Of a DNA stretch of 64,000 bases, positions 25,668-35,021 are shown in pieces (the first letter of the stretch is position 1; the number at the start of each line of letters is the position of its first letter). The stretch is from the NCBI GenBank assembly GCA_052115395.1, contig JBFRGO010000001.1; one strand, written 5' to 3'. The notes under the pieces are model-generated. The model saw only the letters and a program-made list of their open reading frames with translations, had not been told where the DNA came from and did no database searches. The position numbers and the translations under genes are program-made. Source of the DNA: Noviluteimonas sp052115395. GTDB taxonomy: Bacteria; Pseudomonadota; Gammaproteobacteria; Xanthomonadales; Xanthomonadaceae.

Positions 25668-26264
25668 TCAAATGCGCTCTACCCACCCCGCCGCGACAGC
25701 GTATTCGACATCATTGGGCGTATCCAGGTCGGCTTCCAACACCGCCTCGTCGAGCACGAACAGAGCCGCTGCCGGCAGCGCACGTAATTTGTTCGCAAAC
25801 CCCACCTCTCCGCCCAAGGGAGCTTCTGCAAGCCATCGTCCAGGGACGACGGCGGGAATGCCTGGCAACCCCCCATGCAACGTGGCCGCCGCGCCCGATC
25901 GGGAGCAGCGAGCCCCAGCAAGCAAAGAGACGAGGTGTTCGAGTTCGAGCGCCGGCTGATCGCAAGCGAGGATTAGCACTGGCCCATAGAACTCGGAAAG
26001 CGCATCGGCCGCAACCTTTAGGCTGCTGGCCAAGCCCTCTTGCCAGTGATGATTGCGAAGGATTTCGCATTCGGACTGCAACTCGCCTTCAACGCGTTCA
26101 GCATCTGCTCCCACGACGACGAGCATTCGCGCAGGTGAAGTGCCCAGCGCCAAGCGGGTAGCGCGATGCACCAGCGTCTCGCCGCCTCTCCGTAGAAGTT
26201 GCTTTGCTTGACCCAAGCGCGTGCTCCCCCCCGCCGCCAGCAGGATCGCGGCATGTGTGTTCAT
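25668..26264 (-). CDS. MocA-like molybdenum cofactor nucleotidyltransferase
   Basis: A 198-residue NTP-transferase of the MobA/MocA group. The nucleotide-binding motif is at the start (LLAAGGSTRLGQAKQLL), with the acidic motif LILACDQPAL and a late DLDTPNDVE motif. MocA transfers CMP to molybdopterin, making the MCD cofactor used by PaoABC-type enzymes, and the operon context supports this activity over a GMP-transferring MobA. The ATG at 26264 overlaps the xdhC stop (ATGA), so it is preferred over an upstream TTG. It is the last gene of the leftward cargo operon. Confidence 0.85.
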   Translation of the reverse strand: MNTHAAILLAAGGSTRLGQAKQLLRRGGETLVHRATRLALGTSPARMLVVVGADAERVEGELQSECEILRNHHWQEGLASSLKVAADALSEFYGPVLILACDQPALELEHLVSLLAGARCSRSGAAATLHGGLPGIPAVVPGRWLAEAPLGGEVGFANKLRALPAAALFVLDEAVLEADLDTPNDVEYAVAAGWVERI

Positions 26265-27280
26265 CGCGGAGAAATCGTTGATCGCCAAGCCTGCAACTGC
26301 GAGGCGACGCTCAGCGCGATCGCCTCTGGCCCTTGACCTCCTAGGGGCAGCCCAACCGGCGAATGCAGTCGGGGTGCGATCGCAACGCGTTGCTGCGGCG
26401 TGAGTAGCTTGAACAAGTCATCGCGTCGGCTTTTCGGACCGAGCAGCCCAATAAATGAAACTGTAGAACGCGATAGTGCTTCCAAGGCTTCGCGATCGAG
26501 CTCGAAGTGGTGATGCATTACGAGTGCCACATCCACGTCAGCTTGCACTGACGAAGGAGTCGCCTCGATATGGACATCAACGGGAGCTCCGGGTCGCTTC
26601 CAGCGCTCACGCCGCTCCACCAACGTCGTGTGCCAACCAAGTTCATGGAGCAAGCGAAGCAACGCTGACGCCTCTGGCCCCGCACCGAATAGCAGTACCG
26701 TGGGCAGCCGGCGGACCTCGATCGACCATGAGCTGGAGCCGTGCCAAGGGACCGCCTCTGCGGGCAACTTCGTATTTGCTACGCACTCGGCCGAGGCCAG
26801 TCGCACCCCGCCCTCCTCTTCCAAGTCGAGGGTGAGTGAGCTGCCCTCGAGCCAGGCATCAATCACCTGCAGCAGGTTCCCGAGCGCTTTCAGCGGCAGC
26901 AACGCAAGACGTAGGCGACCACGACATCCGATCGCCGAACCCGACAGCAAGTCCTCGTCGCCGCGAGTGTCGACCTCCATCCAACCAACCGTGGCTGTTG
27001 CGGCCGATCGTGCAGCTTCTTGCGCGATCGCGGGTTCTAGGCAACCCCCACTCAACCAACCCACCTGGCATTGCGCATCGAAGTAGGCCATCGCCCCGGC
27101 GTGAACGTAGGTCGATCCTTCGGTTTCCAGAACCACAGCGAGAACCCCATCTTCGGTGGGTTGGCGCGCGGCAACCAAAACGGGGCGCGGATTGCCGGCA
27201 GCAAGAAACGGCGCGCGCTGCATTGCTTCAAGCGAGCTGGCGCGCGCATCAATGTCGGTCGACGGCTCGCGCAGAAGCAT
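26261..27280 (-). CDS. XdhC/CoxI family molybdenum-enzyme maturation factor (PaoD-like)
   Basis: A 339-residue XdhC-family chaperone that inserts the sulfurated molybdenum cofactor into its target enzyme. It has the N-terminal XdhC_CoxI signature (ATVLETEGSTYVHAGA-like VLETEGSTYVHAGAM, then GWLSGGCLEP) and a C-terminal Rossmann domain (TVLLFGAGPEASALLRLL, STVSFIGLLGPKSRRDDLF). It starts 9 bp after paoC. E. coli paoABC is likewise followed by paoD of this family. Confidence 0.92.
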   Translation of the reverse strand: MLLREPSTDIDARASSLEAMQRAPFLAAGNPRPVLVAARQPTEDGVLAVVLETEGSTYVHAGAMAYFDAQCQVGWLSGGCLEPAIAQEAARSAATATVGWMEVDTRGDEDLLSGSAIGCRGRLRLALLPLKALGNLLQVIDAWLEGSSLTLDLEEEGGVRLASAECVANTKLPAEAVPWHGSSSWSIEVRRLPTVLLFGAGPEASALLRLLHELGWHTTLVERRERWKRPGAPVDVHIEATPSSVQADVDVALVMHHHFELDREALEALSRSTVSFIGLLGPKSRRDDLFKLLTPQQRVAIAPRLHSPVGLPLGGQGPEAIALSVASQLQAWRSTISPR

Positions 27281-27289
27281 TTCAGGGCC

Positions 27290-29506
27290 CTAGCCGACGA
27301 CAGGCAAGTGGTCGAGCAACTTGTCGAGCGTGATCGGATAGTCCCGCACCCGAGCACCCGTGGCGTTGTAGATGGCGTTGGCTACGGCGGCGCCTACGCC
27401 ACATATGCCAAGCTCGCCGACGCCCTTTGCTTTCATCGGCGAGGAGATGGGATCTGTTTCATCAATAAATATGACTTCCTGGTGCGGGATATCAGCATGC
27501 ACCGGGACTTCATAGCTCGCCATGTCGTGGTTGACGAAGAACCCAAGGCGTTTATCTACCACGAGGTGCTCCATAAGGGCCGCGCCCACTCCCATGGTCA
27601 TCGCGCCAATCACCTGGCTGCGTGCCGATATTGGATTGAGGATACGACCGGCCGCGCAGACGGCGAGCATGCGGCGAACGCGCACCTCTCCTGTTACACG
27701 ATCAACGCCGACCTCGACGAAATGCGCACCAAAGGTCGACTGTTGGAACTTCTTATCCAGATCGCCGTATTCGATCGAATCTTCCCCAACGAGTTCGCCG
27801 TCCTGGGTCGCGTCAGACAGCGCCACGCGCCGATCTCCGGAAACTACGTATCCGTCCACGAACTCGGCCGAGTTCGCATCAAAGCCGAGCTTCTGCGCAA
27901 TGGTTTCGCGCAGTTTCATGCTCGCCGCAAACACACCAGAAGTGGAGTTGTTCGCCCCCCACTGTCCACCAGAACCGGCGGAAATGGGAAAGTTCGAATC
28001 GCCCAAACGCACGACCACGCGATCCAACGGCACTCCCATCATCTCCGCTGCCGTCTGGCCGATGATGGTGTAAGTCCCGGTGCCAATGTCCGTCATGTCG
28101 GTTTCCACCGTCACAATCCCGCGCTTATCCAGACGGACTCTTGCACCAGATTTTTGTAGCAAGTTGTTGCGGAATGCGCCGGCAACGCCCACACCGACCA
28201 ACCACCGACCATCCCGCACCGTGCCGGGTGTCGCGGAGCGCTTATTCCAGCCGAAGCGCTCGGCCCCCTTGCGCAGCGTTTCGACGTAGCGCCGTTGCGA
28301 GAACGGTCGCTCTGGTTTCTCTGGATCCACCTGAGTGTCGTTTTTGACACGAAACTCGACTGGGTCCATTCCAAGCTTTTCGGCCATTTCATCCATGGCC
28401 ATTTCAAGCGCCATCAGGCCCGGCGCTTCGCCCGGCGCGCGCATCGCATTGCCTTCTGGCAGGTCGAGCACGGCCAACCGCATTTTTGTCATGCGGTTTT
28501 CGCCTGCGTAGAACAAACGCGTCTGTTGAACCGCAACTTCCAAGCCGCCGTCCGGCAGGTCGCCGTTCCAGCTCTCGTGACCGATAGCGGTGAGCTTGCC
28601 GTCCTTCGTGGCCCCCAAGCGGATGCGCTGAATCGTCGCCGGGCGGTGGGTCGTGTTGTTCGCGATCAGCGGTCGTTGCAGCGCAACCTTCACCGGTCGC
28701 CTGGCCGCCTTCGAACCGAGCGCGGCCAGAAGGATGTCGGAGCGAATGAACAGCTTGCCGCCAAACCCGCCGCCAATGTAAGGCGAATCCAGACGCACCT
28801 TTTCCTTGGGGATGCCTAGCGTCTTGGCAATGTCGCCGCGGCTCCAATTGACCATCTGGTTTGAAGTCCAAGCGGTGAGCTTGTCCCCTTCCCACGAGGC
28901 GATGGTGGCGTGCGGCTCCATCATGATGTGGGATTGGTCAGGGGTCGTGTAGGTCGCGTCCAATTGCACCGTCGCGGAAGCGAAGGCCCCCGCGAAATCC
29001 CCAACGGCTGAATCCGAATCTGGATCTGACTGGCCGTCCTTTGTTTTTGGTCGTTGCGCCGAGCCCTTGGCGGCTGCGAGATCGAACCGCCCCTTGCCTC
29101 GCGTGTAGTCCACACGAATTAGGTTTGCCGCAGCGCGTGCCTGTTCGAAGGTCTCTGCCACCACGATCGCGATGGCTTGGTGGTAGTGGTCGATTTCCGG
29201 ACCACCCAGGAGCTTGGCCGTATTGAAATCGCCCTTGCCAAGCTTGCCCGAATTCTTTGCGGTAACGATTGCCAGCACGCCAGGCGCCTTGCGCGCGGCG
29301 CCGTCGTCAAGCAGGGCGATCTTCCCCTTTCCTATGCCGGCGCCGACGATGTATCCGTAGGCTTGGTTAGGCGCGACGTCATGGCGCTCGTAGGCATAGG
29401 GCGCGGTACCGGTGGTTTTCAGCGGGCCGTCAATGCGCTGGGTTGGCTTGCCGACGACCTTGCCCTGATCGATAGGATTTGTCGTTGCAGGCTTATCGAA
29501 TTTCAT
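27290..29506 (-). CDS. paoC: Aldehyde oxidoreductase molybdenum-binding subunit PaoC-like
   Basis: A 738-residue large subunit of a xanthine-oxidase-family enzyme, closest in sequence pattern to E. coli PaoC/YagR, which oxidises aromatic aldehydes in the periplasm. It has an N-terminal a/b-hammerhead domain (GPLKTTGTAPYAYERHD). Substrate and cofactor motifs include SPYIGGGFGGKL and GSGGQWGANNST. The catalytic glutamate is expected at E698 in KGVGELGICG. It has no signal peptide of its own, in line with export of the folded complex on PaoA's Tat signal. Its ATG overlaps the paoB stop (ATGA). Substrate assignment is by homology. Confidence 0.92.
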   Translation of the reverse strand: MKFDKPATTNPIDQGKVVGKPTQRIDGPLKTTGTAPYAYERHDVAPNQAYGYIVGAGIGKGKIALLDDGAARKAPGVLAIVTAKNSGKLGKGDFNTAKLLGGPEIDHYHQAIAIVVAETFEQARAAANLIRVDYTRGKGRFDLAAAKGSAQRPKTKDGQSDPDSDSAVGDFAGAFASATVQLDATYTTPDQSHIMMEPHATIASWEGDKLTAWTSNQMVNWSRGDIAKTLGIPKEKVRLDSPYIGGGFGGKLFIRSDILLAALGSKAARRPVKVALQRPLIANNTTHRPATIQRIRLGATKDGKLTAIGHESWNGDLPDGGLEVAVQQTRLFYAGENRMTKMRLAVLDLPEGNAMRAPGEAPGLMALEMAMDEMAEKLGMDPVEFRVKNDTQVDPEKPERPFSQRRYVETLRKGAERFGWNKRSATPGTVRDGRWLVGVGVAGAFRNNLLQKSGARVRLDKRGIVTVETDMTDIGTGTYTIIGQTAAEMMGVPLDRVVVRLGDSNFPISAGSGGQWGANNSTSGVFAASMKLRETIAQKLGFDANSAEFVDGYVVSGDRRVALSDATQDGELVGEDSIEYGDLDKKFQQSTFGAHFVEVGVDRVTGEVRVRRMLAVCAAGRILNPISARSQVIGAMTMGVGAALMEHLVVDKRLGFFVNHDMASYEVPVHADIPHQEVIFIDETDPISSPMKAKGVGELGICGVGAAVANAIYNATGARVRDYPITLDKLLDHLPVVG

Positions 29507-30513
29507 GCCGGCCTCCCTGCGTCCACCAAGACCGCGGCGATTGTGCGTTCGACCAGCGGCTTTTTGAAGGCGTTGTCGTGCGTGGTCCTGGCGCCATCAA
29601 GCAGCGCGGCTGCGGCAGCCTTTGCGCCGCGGGGCAACGCTGCATCGGCATCGTCAATACGCCAAGGCTTATGCGCCACGCCGCCAAGCGCTACACGGCC
29701 ACTGCCGTCGTGCTGAATGATTGCTGCGACCGATACCAGCGCGAAGGCGTACGAAGAGCGGTCGCGGATCTTGGCATAGACCTGACGTCCGCCGACGGGC
29801 TTCGGCAACTCAACGGCCGTGATCAGCTCGCCGGCCCGCAGCGTGTGTTCGATCTGCGGCGTGCTGCCAGGCAACCGGTGCAGCTCGGCAAACGGAATGA
29901 TGCGGGTTTGGCCATCTGCTTTTACAGTCTCGACGGTCACATCCAAAACGCGCATAGCTACTGCCATGTCGCTTGGATGCGTGGCGATACACGCTTCGCT
30001 TCCGCCGAGAATGGCGTTGTGGCGACTGAACCCCCCGATCGCGGCGCACCCGCTTCCGGGCCGGCGTTTGTTGCAGGGCTGGTTCGTGTCGTAGAAATAT
30101 GGGCAACGCGTGCGTTGCAAAAGGTTGCCCGCCGTCGTAGCACGGTTGCGAAGCTGCCCGGAAGCGCCTGCGAGAAGTGCGCGCGACAGCACCGGATAGT
30201 CGCGACGCACGCGGCGGTCGGCGGCGAGGTCTGTGTTTCGCACGAGTGCCCCAACGCGCAACCCCCCGTCGTCCGTCTCCGAAATCTCGTCCATGCCCAA
30301 TCCGTTTACATCGACCAGGCGAGATGGAGTCTCGATTTCAAGCTTCATCAGATCAAGCAGGTTGGTTCCGCCTGCGATGAACTTTGCATCCGGGGTGCGC
30401 GCGACCGCCGCCGCAGCCTCGGCAGGAGTACGCGCGCGCTCGTAGTCGAAAAGGCCTTCATGCGAGCCCCCCCGCCACGTCGTCGATGGCATCGACGATG
30501 TTGGAGTAAGCAC
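29503..30513 (-). CDS. paoB: Aldehyde oxidoreductase FAD-binding subunit PaoB-like (5' frameshift suspected)
   Basis: The FAD subunit passing electrons between the molybdenum subunit and the iron-sulfur subunit. It has FAD-binding motifs KFIAGGTNLLDLMK and ATTAGNLLQRTRCPYFYDTN; the Cys-rich CPYF...NKRRPGSGC region suggests the PaoB-specific [4Fe-4S] insert. The expected start is an ATG at 30461 overlapping the paoA stop (ATGA), beginning MKAF. That ATG is one base out of frame: a run of four T (30449-30452 on the complement) would have to be five to give MKAFFDYERA. The frame as it stands must start at a weak GTG (30513) or ATG inside paoA. Confidence 0.8.
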   Translation of the reverse strand: MLTPTSSMPSTTWRGGSHEGLFDYERARTPAEAAAAVARTPDAKFIAGGTNLLDLMKLEIETPSRLVDVNGLGMDEISETDDGGLRVGALVRNTDLAADRRVRRDYPVLSRALLAGASGQLRNRATTAGNLLQRTRCPYFYDTNQPCNKRRPGSGCAAIGGFSRHNAILGGSEACIATHPSDMAVAMRVLDVTVETVKADGQTRIIPFAELHRLPGSTPQIEHTLRAGELITAVELPKPVGGRQVYAKIRDRSSYAFALVSVAAIIQHDGSGRVALGGVAHKPWRIDDADAALPRGAKAAAAALLDGARTTHDNAFKKPLVERTIAAVLVDAGRPA

Positions 30514-31114
30514 CGCATCGGCAGATATTTCCGCTCATGCGTTCCCGAACCTCCGCCGCGCTCAGCCTCGGGCGCGCGGTGAGGTCTTCGGTAACGTGAC
30601 TTGGAATGCCGGCCTTGATCTCGTCGAGCACCGCAACCGCGGAACAGATTTGGCCCGGCGTGCAGTAGCCACACTGGTAGCTATCATGCTTGACGAACGC
30701 TGCTTGCATCGGATGTAGCCGGTCGGGGGTGCCGAGCCCTTCGATCGTGGTTACCCGCTGGCCGTCGTGCATAACCGCAAGCGTCAGACAGGAGTTGATG
30801 CGGCGCCCCTCGACGATGACGGTGCATGCACCGCACTGCCCGTGGTCGCAGCCCTTCTTGGTGCCAGTCAGGTGCAGGTGTTCGCGCAATGCGTCGAGCA
30901 GCGTTGTGCGCGTGTCGAGTTCGAGTGCGTGCTGCTTGTTATTGACCGTCAGCGTGAGTTTTGTCATCACCGGCGCCTTCCCCGGCGTGGAAGATGTAGC
31001 TTCCCCGGCAAGTGATCCGACAGTCGGCAATGCCGTGGCGGCGGCGGAGGTCGCTCCCGCAATCAGCACTCGTCGCCGAGTGACATTCACTTTCCACGGC
31101 GCGTTCTCATCCAT
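30458..31114 (-). CDS. paoA: Aldehyde oxidoreductase iron-sulfur subunit PaoA-like, Tat-exported
   Basis: A 218-residue 2x[2Fe-2S] subunit. The N-terminus carries a Tat signal (VTRRRVLIAG). The plant-type ferredoxin domain has GCDHGQCGACT and a later Cys. The C-terminal domain has CGYCTPGQ and NICRCGAY. The ATG at 31114 is preferred because GGAGG lies 9 bases upstream; an ATG directly abutting the GGAGG is too close to be used. With PaoB and PaoC it forms a periplasmic aldehyde oxidoreductase heterotrimer in E. coli. It starts 98 bp downstream of the cupin gene. Confidence 0.92.
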   Translation of the reverse strand: MDENAPWKVNVTRRRVLIAGATSAAATALPTVGSLAGEATSSTPGKAPVMTKLTLTVNNKQHALELDTRTTLLDALREHLHLTGTKKGCDHGQCGACTVIVEGRRINSCLTLAVMHDGQRVTTIEGLGTPDRLHPMQAAFVKHDSYQCGYCTPGQICSAVAVLDEIKAGIPSHVTEDLTARPRLSAAEVRERMSGNICRCGAYSNIVDAIDDVAGGLA

Positions 31115-31211
31115 TTGTTCCATCCTCCGGAATGGCATAGCTCAGCCGGTGGGGCAATGTGAAGCTGTTATCACGCCGGCTGATAGGCCTGCGTGAGCGA
31201 CGGCTACAGGC

Positions 31212-31730
31212 CTACGGACCGCTCGGGCCTGCGTTGTATTGTGCGTCGGTGACCTTTTCCATCCACTCAACGACTTTCCCATCCAGTGCTTCTTGGATCG
31301 CGATGTGGGTCATGGCGGTCGTAGGTGTTGCCCCATGCCAATGCTTATGGCCAGGAGGGCACCAGATGATGTCGCCGGCGTTGATCTCGACAATTGGACC
31401 GTCTTGGCACTGCGTCCAGCCCTTGCCCGAAGTAACGATCAAGGTCTGGCCCAGCGGGTGCGTGTGCCAAGCGGACCGCGCGCCGGGCTCGAACGTGACG
31501 ATGGCACCTGCCACCCGCGCATCCCCGCCGCGCTGAAACTGCATGTCGATGCGCACATTGCCGGTGAAGAATTCGGGCGGTCCTTTGGTGGAAGGCAGGG
31601 AGCCGTTGCGATCGATGTGCATTTGTTCGGTCTCCTTTCGCGGTAAATCGGGTGACAGCGCGAGTGCCGTAAGCGGCAGCGCAATCAGCAGGGCGAGAGA
31701 TGTTTGACGAAATGTCATGGCGTTGCCCAT
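31212..31730 (-). CDS. Exported cupin-domain protein
   Basis: A 172-residue cupin with an N-terminal signal peptide (LALLIALPLTALALS). Metal-ligand motifs are HTHPLGQ and the late H residue in PPGHKHWHG, with a conserved TH near the end. Relatives are annotated as carboxymuconolactone-decarboxylase-associated cupins or small-molecule binding enzymes, and the reaction is unknown. The start at 31730 lies 12 bp after the MBL gene stop; a second ATG four codons later is also possible. It sits between the MBL-fold gene and paoA in the leftward operon. Confidence 0.8.
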   Translation of the reverse strand: MGNAMTFRQTSLALLIALPLTALALSPDLPRKETEQMHIDRNGSLPSTKGPPEFFTGNVRIDMQFQRGGDARVAGAIVTFEPGARSAWHTHPLGQTLIVTSGKGWTQCQDGPIVEINAGDIIWCPPGHKHWHGATPTTAMTHIAIQEALDGKVVEWMEKVTDAQYNAGPSGP

Positions 31731-31741
31731 CTGCAATGGAG

Positions 31742-32896
31742 TTAATTGGACGCCCACGATCGTTGCGCCGCCGTAGACGCCGACCCATCAGCGCGCACCG
31801 CGGTCTCCGCAGGCACTCGTTTCGGGCGCCACCAGGTGTTGGCTGCGTGCGGAGATTGCAACTCAACGCGCTCACCAAACGCCGGTGTCGTGATGCGCAC
31901 GCCCCGTGCCCGCGCGATTGCCGTTACGCGTTCAAGTGGCTCGTCCCACGCATGCATCGCCAGGCTGAATGTTCCGTTGTGGATGGGAACGAGCCACTCA
32001 CCGCGCAGGTCTTTATGCGCCTCCACCGTTTCCTCCGGCTGCATGTGCACATTCGGCCAGTTTGCGTTGTAGGCCCCGGTTTCGATGAAGGTGACGGCAA
32101 ATGGACCAAGCCGCTCACCAATCGCCTTGAAGCCGGAGAAATAGCCAGTGTCCCCGCTGAAAAACATTCGAAACGGGCCGTCTTCAACAACCCACGAAGT
32201 CCATAGCGTCTTGTTCCGATCTGACAGCGTACGACCAGAGAAGTGCTGGGCTGGTGTGGAGGTAATACGCAGGCCGCCGACTTCGGTGCTTTGCCACCAG
32301 TCGAATTCCTGAACTTGGCTTGCAGGAACGCCCCAGGATCGCAGCCGGTCGCCTACGCCCAAGGGCACATAGAACCGTGTGCCTCTGTCGCTAAGTGCCC
32401 GCACTGCCGCACTGTCCAGGTGATCGTAATGATCATGCGAGATCAAGACGCCACGGATTGTCGGCAGCGCATCCAGCGCAATAGGCGGGGCGTGGAAGCG
32501 ACTTGGACCGGCCCATTGCACTGGCGAGGCGCGGTCTGAGAACACTGGGTCGGTGAGCCACCACTGTCCCCTGAGTTTCAAGAGCAGCGTGGAGTGCCCC
32601 AGCCGATAGGCACTTCGCTCGGGGGCGCTATCGAGTTCACCGCGGGTGATGGATCGCACCTGGATAGGAGCGGCAGGAATTGTGTTTTCTGGCTTGTTGA
32701 AAAAGACATCCCACCAGCCGACCTCGGGCGTGTTTGGCGCCGGTTGCCGATCAGGATCAAGGTTGCGGAAGCGACCGTCGACGTACTGCGGGGAGTTTGA
32801 GTACGCCGACAGCGACGTTGAGGTCGCCACATGCGTTGCGGTGGCAAGTGCAATTAGCAGGAGAATACTGAGTAACCCTCGTTGATGAAGACGCAT
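31742..32896 (-). CDS. Exported MBL-fold metallohydrolase (UlaG/NAPE-PLD-like)
   Basis: A 384-residue metallo-beta-lactamase-fold protein with an N-terminal signal anchor (LLSILLLIALATATHVA). The metal motif is SHDHYDHLD (HxHxDH), with later ligands in FFSGDTGY and VPIHNGTFSLAMH. It resembles the UlaG/NAPE-PLD lactonase and phosphodiesterase group, and the substrate is unknown. It starts 3 bp after the lysR stop, so it is read through from the regulator gene. Confidence 0.88.
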   Translation of the reverse strand: MRLHQRGLLSILLLIALATATHVATSTSLSAYSNSPQYVDGRFRNLDPDRQPAPNTPEVGWWDVFFNKPENTIPAAPIQVRSITRGELDSAPERSAYRLGHSTLLLKLRGQWWLTDPVFSDRASPVQWAGPSRFHAPPIALDALPTIRGVLISHDHYDHLDSAAVRALSDRGTRFYVPLGVGDRLRSWGVPASQVQEFDWWQSTEVGGLRITSTPAQHFSGRTLSDRNKTLWTSWVVEDGPFRMFFSGDTGYFSGFKAIGERLGPFAVTFIETGAYNANWPNVHMQPEETVEAHKDLRGEWLVPIHNGTFSLAMHAWDEPLERVTAIARARGVRITTPAFGERVELQSPHAANTWWRPKRVPAETAVRADGSASTAAQRSWASN

Positions 32897-32899
32897 GGC

Positions 32900-33796
32900 T
32901 CAGGCCTCCCTGTATCGCAGTGCGTCGACGACGAGCGAGAACGCCGGGGAGTGCTGGCGACGGCTTGGGTAGTAGAGGTGATAGCCCGAAAACGGCGGAC
33001 ACCAATCCTGTAACACGCGCACCAGGCGGCCTTCCTCGATGTGGGGCGCGAATTCTTCCTCGGGAAGATATGCGACACCGAGCCCTTCGAGCGCCGCCAC
33101 GACGATGTGCGGCGTCGTGTTGAAAATCGCCTGGCCTTCCACGCGCACGTTCACTTCGCGGTTCCGGCGTTCGAACTCCCACACATACAGTCCGCCCTGC
33201 GTGGGGAAGCGGATGTTGATGCAGTTGTGGTTAGTTAGATCGTCGGGGATTTTCGGCACCGGATGCTTGGCAAAATAGTCCGGCGATGCCACCGCAGCCA
33301 TGCGCAGCTTCGAGCTGATCGGCATGGCGATCATGTCCTTGTCGATGCTCTCGCCTAGCCGAACGCCCGCGTCAAAGCGATCGGCCACGATGTCGCGAAA
33401 GCCGTAGCTGACATCGAATTCGATCCGCACATCCGGATAGTTGTGCATCACCGGCAGCAGCTTGGGTAGCAGGATCGTCCGCAGTACATGGTCGCCGCAG
33501 GTAATGCGCACTGAACCAGCGGGCTTGTCGCGCAGCGCCGTCAGTGCGTCGAGCTCCAATTCGATCTCGTCGAATCGGTGTCCGATCGCCAACAGCAAGC
33601 GCTCGCCTGCAGGCGTTGGGGACACGCTCCGGGTCGTGCGCGTGAGCAGGCGGATATCCAGCCGTGCTTCCAGCGCCTTAATGGCTTGGCTAAGGGCGGA
33701 CTGCGTGACGCCGAGAACGGCGGCTGCACGGGTAAAGCTCCCTTCGCGGGCCACGGTTACGAAGGCGAGCAAATCGTTGAGGTTGCGTCGGGCCAT
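32900..33796 (-). CDS. LysR family transcriptional regulator
   Basis: A 298-residue LysR regulator. The N-terminal winged helix is typical (LNDLLAFVTVAREGSFTRAA, LGVTQSALSQAIKALE), and the C-terminal part is a periplasmic-binding-like effector domain. It is the first gene of the leftward operon and diverges from the alcohol dehydrogenase operon, with a LysR-type box (ATTAG-N5-CTAAT) 25 bp upstream of its own start. It probably regulates both operons in response to an aldehyde or related metabolite; the effector is inferred from context only. Confidence 0.93.
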   Translation of the reverse strand: MARRNLNDLLAFVTVAREGSFTRAAAVLGVTQSALSQAIKALEARLDIRLLTRTTRSVSPTPAGERLLLAIGHRFDEIELELDALTALRDKPAGSVRITCGDHVLRTILLPKLLPVMHNYPDVRIEFDVSYGFRDIVADRFDAGVRLGESIDKDMIAMPISSKLRMAAVASPDYFAKHPVPKIPDDLTNHNCINIRFPTQGGLYVWEFERRNREVNVRVEGQAIFNTTPHIVVAALEGLGVAYLPEEEFAPHIEEGRLVRVLQDWCPPFSGYHLYYPSRRQHSPAFSLVVDALRYREA

Positions 33797-33820
33797 GGGG
33801 CGAGTCTGGCACGTCTATTC

Positions 33821-33835
33821 ATTAGTTGAGCTAAT
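33821..33835. promoter_or_regulatory. LysR-type operator between lysR and the alcohol dehydrogenase operon
   Basis: ATTAGTTGAGCTAAT is an interrupted palindrome (ATTAG-N5-CTAAT) containing the T-N11-A core of LysR binding boxes. It sits in the 121-bp divergent spacer. Binding is inferred. Confidence 0.65.
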
Positions 33836-33917
33836 AGGGCCTACAAGCATTCATCACCTTATCAGCGAGGTGCTTCGCGCGGAGAATGCCCACCTTCCCA
33901 ATCGGACCCTCCCCCCC

Positions 33918-35021
33918 ATGTCCGTCAAAGCTTACGGCGCATATGCCGGTGACAAGCCCTTGGAATCGATCGAGATCGCCCGTCGGGCCATTGGTCCCCG
34001 CGACGTGCAAATCGACATCTTGTTCTGTGGCGTTTGCCATTCCGATCTGCACCAGGTGCGCGGCGAATGGGCCGGCACGCACTTTCCGTGTGTCCCTGGC
34101 CACGAAGTCGTCGGCCGCGTGTTGGCGGTAGGCACAGAGGTGGCGAACTTTAGCGCTGGCGATCTTGTGGGCGTCGGCTGCATCGTCGACAGCTGCAAGG
34201 AGTGCGATGCGTGCGCGTCGGGCTTGGAGAACTACTGCGATCGCATGATCGGCACTTATAACGCGCCAACGAGCGACGCGCCGGGCTGGACCATGGGCGG
34301 CTACTCGGAGCAAATCGTCGTGCACGAACGCTTCGTGCTGCGCATCCGCCACCCCAATGCGCAATTGGCAGCCGTGGCGCCCTTGCTGTGCGCGGGCATC
34401 ACCATGTATTCGCCGCTTCGGCACTGGAACGCAGCGCCCGGCAAGAAAGTTGGCGTGGTGGGCATTGGTGGCTTGGGACATATGGGCGTGAAGCTTGCCC
34501 ACGCGATGGGCGCGACAGTCGTAGCGTTCACCACTTCTGCGTCCAAGCGCGACGCCGCCTTGTCGCTTGGCGCGAACGAGGTCGTTGTGTCCCGCAACGC
34601 GGCAGAACTCTTCGCGCACGCCAACAGCTTCGATTTGATCATCGATACCGTTGCTGCGCCCCATGACCTGGATGCGTTCCTCGTCCTGCTCAAACGCGAT
34701 GGTGCGATGGTGCTGGTGGGCGCGCCCTCCACGCCACACCCCTCCCCGGCTGTCTTCAATCTGATCATGAAGCGCCGGACGCTTGCCGGTTCGATGATCG
34801 GCGGCATCGCCGAAACCCAGGAAATGCTCGATTTCTGCGCCAAACATGGCGTCGTTGCCGACATCGAGTTGATCCGTGCGGATCAAGTCAACGAAGCCTA
34901 CGAGCGAATGCTGCAAGGCGACGTCAAATATCGCTTTGTTATCGACAACGCAACACTGAACGACACGCAGGCGGCTACTAGCGCTGCGAGCCTCTCACCT
35001 CAAAGTGGAGCGACCCCATGA
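33918..35021 (+). CDS. NAD(P)-dependent zinc alcohol dehydrogenase (YahK/CAD-like)
   Basis: A 367-residue medium-chain dehydrogenase, similar in pattern to YahK and cinnamyl-alcohol-type aldehyde reductases. Catalytic zinc motif GVCHSDLHQ and GHEVVGRV; structural zinc Cys cluster in CKECDACASGLENYC; Rossmann motif GIGGLGHMGVKLA. The C-terminus carries a ~20-residue Ser/Ala-rich extension beyond the usual end. The start at 33918 gives the family N-terminus (VKAYGAYA), but the upstream sequence is C-rich and shows no Shine-Dalgarno. First gene of the rightward operon. Confidence 0.93.
   Translation: MSVKAYGAYAGDKPLESIEIARRAIGPRDVQIDILFCGVCHSDLHQVRGEWAGTHFPCVPGHEVVGRVLAVGTEVANFSAGDLVGVGCIVDSCKECDACASGLENYCDRMIGTYNAPTSDAPGWTMGGYSEQIVVHERFVLRIRHPNAQLAAVAPLLCAGITMYSPLRHWNAAPGKKVGVVGIGGLGHMGVKLAHAMGATVVAFTTSASKRDAALSLGANEVVVSRNAAELFAHANSFDLIIDTVAAPHDLDAFLVLLKRDGAMVLVGAPSTPHPSPAVFNLIMKRRTLAGSMIGGIAETQEMLDFCAKHGVVADIELIRADQVNEAYERMLQGDVKYRFVIDNATLNDTQAATSAASLSPQSGATP

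Noticed and set aside
33441..33917. Longer N-terminus for the alcohol dehydrogenase
   Set aside because: The upstream frame runs antisense through lysR and its operator; the family N-terminus begins at the ATG at 33918.
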